From Bacteroidota bacterium (lineage in GTDB: Bacteria; Bacteroidota; Bacteroidia; Chitinophagales; JADIYW01): a stretch of 64,000 nt of DNA. Numbering within the stretch: position 1 is the first letter of the stretch; every line of letters starts with the position of its first letter. The DNA lies in assembly GCA_028288625.1 (NCBI GenBank), contig JAQBNI010000148.1, positions 26,695 through 90,694 of the forward strand, read 5' to 3'. The notes under the pieces were generated by a model, which saw nothing but the letters and a program-made list of their open reading frames with translations, was not told the origin of the DNA and ran no database searches. Shown here piece after piece: positions 57,194 through 64,000 of this stretch. Position numbers and translations under genes: made by a program.

Positions 57194-57317
57194 AAATGAC
57201 AGTTGTGGTATTGTTGCGACATACTATTTACCACAACCATTTTATTTCTTAAAATCTTTTACTAACTTTCAATTAGACAACAAGTTTAAAAAATATTCAA
57301 AATATAAATCCGGAATA

Positions 57318-57839
57318 ATGAAAAGAAAAATATTCATCATACTTGCATTTGCAATGACATTTGCACTTGGCTACGCTTTTAAATCCGTCACAACGGATAC
57401 ACGCGAAAAATCTACAAAAAAAGTAACAGGCATTGGGGGCATTTTTTTTAAATGCAAAGACCCGAAAAAAATGAGAGCATGGTATTCAACGCATTTGGGT
57501 TTAATTACAAATGGATATGGCGCAGTGTTTGAATGGAGACAAGGCGCTGACACTTCACAAAAAGGATTTACGCAATGGAGTCCGTTCAATGAAAAAACAA
57601 AATATTTTGAACCTTCCACAAAGGACTTCATGATCAACTACCGCGTAGAAAACCTGGAAGGATTGTTGGCTCAATTAAAGAAGGACAGTGTGGTAATTAC
57701 AGACACCATTGAAAGCGTAGAGTACGGCAAGTTTGTTCACATTATGGACATTGAAGACAACAAGATCGAGTTATGGGAACCTAACGATATAGCCTATGAA
57801 AAACTGGGCGAGCAGATGGGCGCGAAGACGACAAAATAA
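57318..57839 (+). CDS. VOC/glyoxalase superfamily protein with N-terminal signal/anchor
   Basis: IGGIFFKCKDPKKMRAWYSTHLGLITNGYGAVFEWRQ...IMDIEDNKIELWEP. Confidence 0.93.
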   Translation: MKRKIFIILAFAMTFALGYAFKSVTTDTREKSTKKVTGIGGIFFKCKDPKKMRAWYSTHLGLITNGYGAVFEWRQGADTSQKGFTQWSPFNEKTKYFEPSTKDFMINYRVENLEGLLAQLKKDSVVITDTIESVEYGKFVHIMDIEDNKIELWEPNDIAYEKLGEQMGAKTTK

Positions 57840-57891
57840 TTGATTGAGCAAACAACAACCCCGGGGGATACAAAACACTCAATTAGTAATA

Positions 57892-58539
57892 ATGAAAACG
57901 TATAACCAAATTTCTGGACAAAATATTCGACGTATGGAAGCATTAAGCGATGGAATATTTGCTTTTGCATTAACCTTACTTGTACTCGATATCAGGGTGC
58001 CCATTCGTGAGCATATCATTTCTGAAAAAGATCTGATGAGCGCATTTGGAACACTCACACCAAAGCTTCTTACTTATTTTCTGAGTTTTATGACGCTTGG
58101 TATTTTTTGGACAGCACACTCTTCACAATTTCATTTCATCGAAAAAAGCGACAGGAATTTTAACTGGATCAATCTTTCTTTTTTACTTTTTGTGACCATA
58201 ACCCCATTTACTACTGCCTTTTTAAGTGAATACATTACCTTCAAATTTGCCATCGCAATATATTGGCTTAATCTTTTTTTATTAGGCGTTATGCTAAGTA
58301 TGATTTTAAATTATGCAGCCAAACACAATTATTTTAGAAGTGACGTTGCCGGAAAAGATGAAATAACAAAAGCGATGATGCGAAGAGGAATTATCGCCCA
58401 ATCTTTATACGCATTTGGTGCATTATTGTGTTTTATCAGCACTTACCTGAGTATTGCCGTCCTGATCATTATTCAACTCTATTTTGTTCTGGGATTATTT
58501 TCAAAATCAAAATCTAAGAAAGCCTCTCCGTTATCTTGA
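57892..58539 (+). CDS. TMEM175-family potassium channel (DUF1211)
   Basis: RMEALSDGIFAFALTLLVLDIRVP motif and about six TM segments. ORF track start 57844 (TTG); ATG at 57892 is more plausible. Confidence 0.9.
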   Translation: MKTYNQISGQNIRRMEALSDGIFAFALTLLVLDIRVPIREHIISEKDLMSAFGTLTPKLLTYFLSFMTLGIFWTAHSSQFHFIEKSDRNFNWINLSFLLFVTITPFTTAFLSEYITFKFAIAIYWLNLFLLGVMLSMILNYAAKHNYFRSDVAGKDEITKAMMRRGIIAQSLYAFGALLCFISTYLSIAVLIIIQLYFVLGLFSKSKSKKASPLS

Positions 58540-58548
58540 TTATCATTA

Positions 58549-58601
58549 TACGCACTGCAGTAAATACGCACAGCGGTGCGTATCTACACAGTGCGTATTT
58601 A
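58549..58601. repeat. Hairpin repeat TAAATACGCAC...GTGCGTATTTA with internal GTGCGTAT
   Basis: 11-nt perfect inverted repeat (58561-58571 / 58591-58601) with extra alternating arms TACGCAC (58549) and GGTGCGTAT. Confidence 0.8.
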
Positions 58602-58697
58602 CATCGCGGCATACTTCTCCGCCGGAATAATCCCGCGGCGGCGGGCGCAAATAAAATATAATAAATCCTTCTATCTTTATTAGGACAACAATTCTTA

Positions 58698-60293
58698 ATG
58701 AGATTCTACTGCATTCTTTTTCTCTTTCTTTTATCCGGCAAATTATTTGCGCAGGAGTTGACCGGGTATGTGGACATGCATGCGCATCCCCGCGGCGACC
58801 TGGCGTACGGAACCGAGTTGTTTTTCGGCGCACCTTACGGAGATATTTCTGTGGCATTGGGCAATTGCAAGCCTGACCACGGCGCCTGGAGCGCGCGCAA
58901 TAAAAAAGGCAATTTGTTCAGGCAGGTATTGGCGCAGCAAACTGAAAAACAATATTGCCCAACGATCAAGGACAGCAAACAGGGTTATCCTGATTTTACC
59001 ACGTGGCCAACTCCGGCTTCGATATTGCACCAGCAAATGTGGGTCGACTGGATCCAACGCGCACACGAAGGAGGCTTGAACATTATGTGCGCACTGGCGG
59101 TGAGCAGTCACTGCATCGCTTCGGCTGCAAAGACCAGCGGTCCGCAGGATGATGAACAGGTTTTACTCAACTGCATCCAGGGTATCAAAGATTTGGTGTC
59201 ACATTCCACCTTTATGGAGATCGCGCTTACACCGGCTGATGTCCGGCGTATTGTAACCAATGGAAAACTTGCTGTCGTTCTTGGCACGGAGATGGATAAC
59301 ATCGGTAATTTTTATTCGCCGCAGGATCATTATAAAAATGCAACTTTTAATGCTGCTCCTTCTAACGAACAGGTACAATCCGAACTCGACAAACTCTGGG
59401 ATCTTGGTCTGCGATATATTTTTCCCGTTCACCTGACGAATAATGTTTTCGGCAGCTCTGCCATTGCGCTTGCTCCGTTAAATGTGGCGAACAAGTTTAA
59501 CACCGGCGCAGAATTTATTCCTGAAAAAGTAAATACAAAAGAAACCGGCATCGGCACGCATCTCGTACATCCCGGAGTGGGATTAAATGCGATCGCTAAA
59601 ATGTTTATGCCCTTCCTGCTTCCTAAAAATGTAAATCCCGGTAAGAAAAAAAATTATACTTTCTGGGATACGGTGCCGGGATTTGGAATGCGCAACAGCA
59701 CGGGCATTACCGAAAGAGGAAGGTTCGCGATAAAATATATGATGCAGAAAGGATTTCTCATCGACATCGATCACATGAGTGAGAAGATGACGGATGTAGT
59801 GCTCAGCATGGCTTTGGCAAATGACTATCCCGTGAATAGCGGGCATAACGGGTTACGCGGCGGGAACGGCAGTGAGAACGGGCGTACGGTGAAGCAATAT
59901 GAAGCATTAAAACAACTCGGAGGAATGATAGGATTAGGACATGGCAGCAGCGCCGGTGAGTTTGTAAATTCATACCGGCAGGTGGCGCAGATCATGGGCA
60001 ACACGCATATGGGAATAGGAACGGATGCAGGAGGTTTCTATCCGCTGCCTGCTCGCGATACTACTGCATTCGTAACTTACGACAGCACGTTCACGCGCTG
60101 CAAAACAGGCAACCGTACCTGGGATATTAATACAGATGGTGTAGCGCATTATGGACTAATGCCGGATTATATCCGCAGCTGGGATGTTGCAGGAATGACA
60201 GCGCCGGAGAAAAAAGTATTTATGAGTTCGGCAGAAGATTTTACGCGCATGTGGGAAAAGTGTGAAGCGCGAAAAACCAAGGTCATCAGGTAA
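58698..60293 (+). CDS. Secreted membrane-dipeptidase-like (peptidase M19/amidohydrolase) protein
   Basis: Signal peptide; GYVDMHAHPRGDLAYG; LIDIDHMSEKM; PVNSGHNGLRG; GMIGLGHGSS; MGIGTDAGGFYPLPARD. Confidence 0.85.
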   Translation: MRFYCILFLFLLSGKLFAQELTGYVDMHAHPRGDLAYGTELFFGAPYGDISVALGNCKPDHGAWSARNKKGNLFRQVLAQQTEKQYCPTIKDSKQGYPDFTTWPTPASILHQQMWVDWIQRAHEGGLNIMCALAVSSHCIASAAKTSGPQDDEQVLLNCIQGIKDLVSHSTFMEIALTPADVRRIVTNGKLAVVLGTEMDNIGNFYSPQDHYKNATFNAAPSNEQVQSELDKLWDLGLRYIFPVHLTNNVFGSSAIALAPLNVANKFNTGAEFIPEKVNTKETGIGTHLVHPGVGLNAIAKMFMPFLLPKNVNPGKKKNYTFWDTVPGFGMRNSTGITERGRFAIKYMMQKGFLIDIDHMSEKMTDVVLSMALANDYPVNSGHNGLRGGNGSENGRTVKQYEALKQLGGMIGLGHGSSAGEFVNSYRQVAQIMGNTHMGIGTDAGGFYPLPARDTTAFVTYDSTFTRCKTGNRTWDINTDGVAHYGLMPDYIRSWDVAGMTAPEKKVFMSSAEDFTRMWEKCEARKTKVIR

Positions 60294-60336
60294 CCCAAAT
60301 CTTTTTGATAAATTAAGCTAACGGCAAATATATAAT

Positions 60337-61065
60337 ATGGAAGTACATCACCATCCCAATCTTCATCACGGTAAAAAAAAGTTCAAAGAATATTTTTTAG
60401 AATTTTTGATGATCTTCCTTGCTGTTAGCATGGGCTTTATTGCAGAGAATATCCGCGAACACAAATCGGAAGCGAGAAATGCATGCCGCTACCTCAACTC
60501 CTACAAAAATGACCTCCTGCTCAATAAGAGACAAATAGAAAGATACGACAGCATTTTTACGTACCTGGTGCCACGGTATGACAGCATCGTCACTATTTTT
60601 TATGAAAAAAAGGAAAATGAAGAATTGCCTCTTTTAAGCCGGTTGCTGCTCGACGGGGCGAGAAACAGCATCATCACTTTGAGCACACCAACTTACCAGC
60701 AATTGATCAGCTCTGGAAGCATGAAATGCATCGATAATAAAAAAATTGATGACAGCATTGCCTATTACCATAACAGCATAAGCCTGTTGTATAATTATAA
60801 TGACAGGATAGTTTCTACTTTGAATAACGAGTTGGGAGCAGTTGGGGAAATTGAAGATATGCACGACTTCTGGAATCCAAAAAAGGGTATTGCAAACTAC
60901 GTGCCGGATATGCAGCCTTTTACTTTAACAGCCGGGCAACGGAATTTCATCATAAGCTATTATAAGGTTTTTGAAATTCAGGCGATCTCCAATATTCGCA
61001 ATCTGAAAAAATTAAAGTATACAAATTCCTCGCTTATTAAAATGATCAACGAGGAACTGCATTGA
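60337..61065 (+). CDS. Conserved Bacteroidota membrane-anchored hypothetical protein
   Basis: MEVHHHPNLHHGKKKFKEYFLEFLMIFLAVSMGFIAENIREH N-terminal signature with one TM. Confidence 0.8.
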   Translation: MEVHHHPNLHHGKKKFKEYFLEFLMIFLAVSMGFIAENIREHKSEARNACRYLNSYKNDLLLNKRQIERYDSIFTYLVPRYDSIVTIFYEKKENEELPLLSRLLLDGARNSIITLSTPTYQQLISSGSMKCIDNKKIDDSIAYYHNSISLLYNYNDRIVSTLNNELGAVGEIEDMHDFWNPKKGIANYVPDMQPFTLTAGQRNFIISYYKVFEIQAISNIRNLKKLKYTNSSLIKMINEELH

Positions 61066-61173
61066 TAAATCACAAACAATAAAATTCCATTAATCGTCAA
61101 CAGACTAAACCAAATGTTCTTTAACATTTAAAAAGAAACAGGAATTCAATTAGTTTTTATTTTTACCCTGTAA

Positions 61174-61473
61174 ATGGCAAACAGCACCTCGAAACATATT
61201 CTTTCAACGGCTGCAAATCTTTTAGGGTTTTGCCTTTTTGTTATTACTTCATTGCATATAACAGATAAATCGGCTTCGAGTATTATTGATGAATTTACTT
61301 CTGTGATCGCATTGATACTTGCATTCTCCTGTTTGCTTTCATTCATGTCAATAAGAACAGAAGATCTAATTAAAGAAAGACGCCTTGAAAATTTGGCAGA
61401 TTATTTGTTTATTATTTCGCTTTCAGGAATTATATTAATTATTTTGCTTTTGATATTCAACTTCATAAAATAA
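61174..61473 (+). CDS. Small hypothetical membrane protein
   Basis: 99 aa with three hydrophobic segments; stop/start adjacent to next gene. Confidence 0.6.
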   Translation: MANSTSKHILSTAANLLGFCLFVITSLHITDKSASSIIDEFTSVIALILAFSCLLSFMSIRTEDLIKERRLENLADYLFIISLSGIILIILLLIFNFIK

Positions 61474-61949
61474 TGGCAACTGATTTTATAATAAGATCAT
61501 TACAGGACAATGAATTCGCTTATCTTTTTAATCTGGAAGAAGCTGAATTGGAAAAAATGGGAATGATCAGGATGATAGTGGACGCTCATCCGGGTTTTCC
61601 ATGCAGGGTGAGTTTAGAGGATGCTAAGATCGGGGAAGAAGTTATTTTATTGCCTTATCAGCATCACAAAACCAATTCACCTTACCAATCCGGCGGACCC
61701 ATATTTGTAAGGAGAATTGCAAAGACCGCAAATCTGAATGTCAATGAAATTCCGGAAATGCTCCATCAACGCTTGCTTTCTCTTCGCGGTTTCGACCATC
61801 GCGGAATCATGAAACAGTCAACCGTGATAGAAGGAGAAAATTTGAAACAGGAACTTCAAAGGATCTTTGAAAACCCGGAGGTTGATTACATTCATATCCA
61901 TAATGCGAAACCCGGCTGTTATAATTGCATGGCGGAAAGAGCAAGCTAA
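61473..61949 (+). CDS. DUF1203-like protein
   Basis: HPGFPCRVSLEDAKIGEEVILLPYQHHKTNSPYQSGGPIFVR...LRGFDHRGIM...VDYIHIHNAKPGCYNCMAER. Confidence 0.85.
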   Translation: MATDFIIRSLQDNEFAYLFNLEEAELEKMGMIRMIVDAHPGFPCRVSLEDAKIGEEVILLPYQHHKTNSPYQSGGPIFVRRIAKTANLNVNEIPEMLHQRLLSLRGFDHRGIMKQSTVIEGENLKQELQRIFENPEVDYIHIHNAKPGCYNCMAERAS

Positions 61950-62079
61950 TAACCTACGCACCAAAGCTATTTTCCTATTCCTAACCCGCATTAATTACAA
62001 TAAATAACAAGACCTGTTGAGGGCAGTGTGGATGAAGGTTCTGCGTATACTTATTAATAAGAAACATAAAAAACATTGT

Positions 62080-62087
62080 TATATTTG
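62080..62087 (+). promoter_or_regulatory. Candidate -7 element TATATTTG
   Basis: Exact TAnnTTTG, 41 bp before ATG 62128 and inside the longer ORF-track call from 62017. Confidence 0.45.
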
Positions 62088-62127
62088 GAATAGGCTAAAA
62101 CATTATCCAACAATTAAAATTAATACT

Positions 62128-62544
62128 ATGTTTAATCATCCATTTTCATTTCAGGGAAGAATCAGAAGAACTGAATTCGGTTTAACCTTTATCATTTATG
62201 CAATTGCATACGGCATCATTGCTGCAATCGGTGCATCTGGTGGTGCTGCGGGAATTATTTTCATTTTAGTAATTCCACTGATTTGGTTTCTTTGGGCACA
62301 GGGTGCAAAAAGGTGTCATGATGTTGGTCATAGCGGGTGGTGGCAGGTCATTCCTTTTTATGTTTTTTGGATGTTATTTCAGGAGGGACAGCCCGGCTTA
62401 AACGAGTATGGCGAAAATCCCAAAGGCATGAGCGCCACAGGGGATCTTACTATTTTAGATGATTCATTCACCGGAACAACAAGCCGTAAAAGCAGTGATA
62501 ATCCTTCTCCCTCTGACGCCGACACAACGAATCCGCCCAGTTAA
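62128..62544 (+). CDS. DUF805 family membrane protein
   Basis: MFNHPFSFQGRIRRTEFGLTFIIYAIAYGIIAAIG...GAKRCHDVGHSGWWQVIPFYVFWMLFQEGQPGLNEYGENPKG. Confidence 0.92.
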   Translation: MFNHPFSFQGRIRRTEFGLTFIIYAIAYGIIAAIGASGGAAGIIFILVIPLIWFLWAQGAKRCHDVGHSGWWQVIPFYVFWMLFQEGQPGLNEYGENPKGMSATGDLTILDDSFTGTTSRKSSDNPSPSDADTTNPPS

Positions 62545-62555
62545 AATAGTTCAGA

Positions 62556-63134
62556 ATGAAAAAATTTCTTACGCTTAAACACTGGCAGCTTTTTGTAATA
62601 CTTATGGGAGTACCGATGATCTTTCAGTTTGTGCTCATCGCTTCTGTTATTACAAGTAATAATCCAAAAATTATTTTCGTTATGTTTCCTGTAATGATGA
62701 TCTTATTTATGGGTTTTTTCTTTGGCTGGTTCTATGCGCTTGGAACAAATCTTTATAATAAATTGCCGGAAACCGTAACCATGAACCTCTCACTTTTTAA
62801 GATTTTTATTTTTATTCCTGTTGCTTATATGCTGTTTCTATGTGTATTCTTATTTGGTATCTTTTCTAATCTCTTAACCGGCAAAGAACCAAATATTGCA
62901 ATTTTTATTTTGATTATTCCGCTGCATTTATTTTCTATGTTCTGTATGTTTTATAGTCTGTATTTCGTTGCAAAGGCGTTGAAAGCAGTAGAATGGCAAA
63001 AGCCTGTAACATTCAGCGATTTTGCGGGAGAGTTCTGCATGATCTGGTTTTTCCCTGTCGGCATATGGATCATCCAGCCAAGAATTAATAAATTATTTGA
63101 TCCTTCTCTTAATAACGTCAATCAAACAGTATAA
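62556..63134 (+). CDS. Hypothetical multi-pass membrane protein
   Basis: 192 aa, about four hydrophobic segments; directly downstream of DUF805 gene. Confidence 0.7.
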   Translation: MKKFLTLKHWQLFVILMGVPMIFQFVLIASVITSNNPKIIFVMFPVMMILFMGFFFGWFYALGTNLYNKLPETVTMNLSLFKIFIFIPVAYMLFLCVFLFGIFSNLLTGKEPNIAIFILIIPLHLFSMFCMFYSLYFVAKALKAVEWQKPVTFSDFAGEFCMIWFFPVGIWIIQPRINKLFDPSLNNVNQTV

Positions 63135-63196
63135 CACGAGTCAATTTTACATAAAGATCTTTTTCACTACATTTAATTTGGTATCAACGAAATGAA

Positions 63197-64000
63197 ATGA
63201 ATCCATTCCTGACTCAAATACTAATCAAAACTACCTTACGGCAAAAGCATAAGACGAGCGGAAAATATTCAGACGCTGAATTATCTAAAGGCTGGAAGGA
63301 GCTAAGGATTAATCTCCTTCGATATTTTAAAGAACTCATCCTGATCACACTTGGAATTTTTTCTGCAGCGTTCGGCTTCAAAGGATTTTTATTAACCAAT
63401 CATTTTATCGACGGTGGTGCAACAGGGATCTCGCTTTTAATTTCAGCTTTAACAGGTACGCCACTGTATATTCTTTTGTTACTGGTGAATATCCCGTTTA
63501 TCATTCTTGCCTACACTGTGATCGGGAGATCATTCGCGATGAAAACGGTGCTTGCAATTTCAGGGTTGGCATTGGTGGTTGCTACCGTTACTTTTCCTGA
63601 CGTAACAAAAGATAATTTACTCGTCGCATTATTCGGAGGATTTTTTCTCGGCGCCGGTATCGGTCTTTCCATGAGAGGCGGCGCCGTTATTGACGGAACG
63701 GAAGTGCTTGCCATATTTTTAAGCCGCAAGCTCGGTACAACTATCGGCGATATTATTATTGCCATCAACATTATTATTTTTTCCATTGCCGCTTATTTTC
63801 TGTCTGTAGAAATTGCGCTTTATTCCATGGTGACTTACCTGGCGGCATCCAAAACACTCGATTTTGTTGTAGAAGGAATTGAAGAGTACAATGGTGTAAC
63901 GATTATATCCGTCCAAAGCGATGCTATTCGCGAAATGATCATTGATAAGATGGAACGAGGTGTAACGGTTTATAACGGTAAAAGCGGATACGGTAAAACA
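63197..64000 (+). CDS. YitT family membrane protein (DUF161/DUF2179), truncated by window end
   Basis: Open frame from ATG 63197: MNPFLTQILIKTTLRQKHKTS...LITLGIFSAAFGFKGFLLTNHFIDGGATGISLLISALTGTPLYILLLLVNIPFIILAY...GGAVIDGTEVLAIFLSRKLGTTIGDIIIAINIIIF...VTIISVQSDAIREMIIDKMERGVTVYNGKSGYGK. Confidence 0.92.
   Translation, partial: MNPFLTQILIKTTLRQKHKTSGKYSDAELSKGWKELRINLLRYFKELILITLGIFSAAFGFKGFLLTNHFIDGGATGISLLISALTGTPLYILLLLVNIPFIILAYTVIGRSFAMKTVLAISGLALVVATVTFPDVTKDNLLVALFGGFFLGAGIGLSMRGGAVIDGTEVLAIFLSRKLGTTIGDIIIAINIIIFSIAAYFLSVEIALYSMVTYLAASKTLDFVVEGIEEYNGVTIISVQSDAIREMIIDKMERGVTVYNGKSGYGKT

Noticed and set aside
58546-58857. 103-aa minus-strand ORF
   Set aside because: Runs through the hairpin repeat and opposite the dipeptidase start; no coding features.
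1-64000. tRNA, rRNA, prophage or IS transposase genes
   Set aside because: No cloverleaf/rRNA-like sequence, transposase or integrase motifs recognised in intergenic gaps or ORFs; a tRNAscan/ISfinder run would be needed to be certain.

Overview
Bacteroidota-type chromosome segment (Chitinophagales/Sphingobacteriales-like by inference: T9SS C-terminal sorting tails, TAnnTTTG promoter-like motifs, many dispersed palindromic intergenic repeats). Main regions: (i) 1-7.8 kb housekeeping and secreted enzymes (ExbB/MotA-type channel, TPR protein, histone-tail-like protein, GH28, MBL hydrolase, esterase, thioredoxin) separated by dispersed repeats; (ii) 7.8-17.8 kb, a signal-peptide-bearing RHS/YD protein with a short variable C-terminal toxin-like tip, a tightly coupled small candidate immunity gene, and a T9SS Ig-repeat/beta-helix protein; (iii) mnmE; (iv) 21.3-50.7 kb, a large exopolysaccharide (EPS) locus (Wza-like, Wzz-like, Wzx, Wzy-like, glycosyltransferase, GH) with a two-protein type I PKS, type II thioesterase and Sfp-type PPTase embedded in it, plus two acyltransferase-3 genes and two MBOAT/SGNH-like pairs. 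This suggests a polyketide-acylated polysaccharide pathway; (v) ALDH and SDR; (vi) 53.3-57.0 kb, a compact two-gene candidate defence operon: a large protein with an N-terminal DUF4297/Cap4-like PD-(D/E)XK-type nuclease motif, overlapping by 4 bp a nucleoid-associated protein of the NA37/YejK family; (vii) miscellaneous genes to the right edge (VOC, TMEM175, M19-like dipeptidase, DUF1203, DUF805, YitT). Two palindromic elements of the intergenic dispersed type appear inserted in frame within PKS/PPTase coding sequence. No rRNA, tRNA or CRISPR was recognised. All family calls are from reading motifs by eye; no database search was run.
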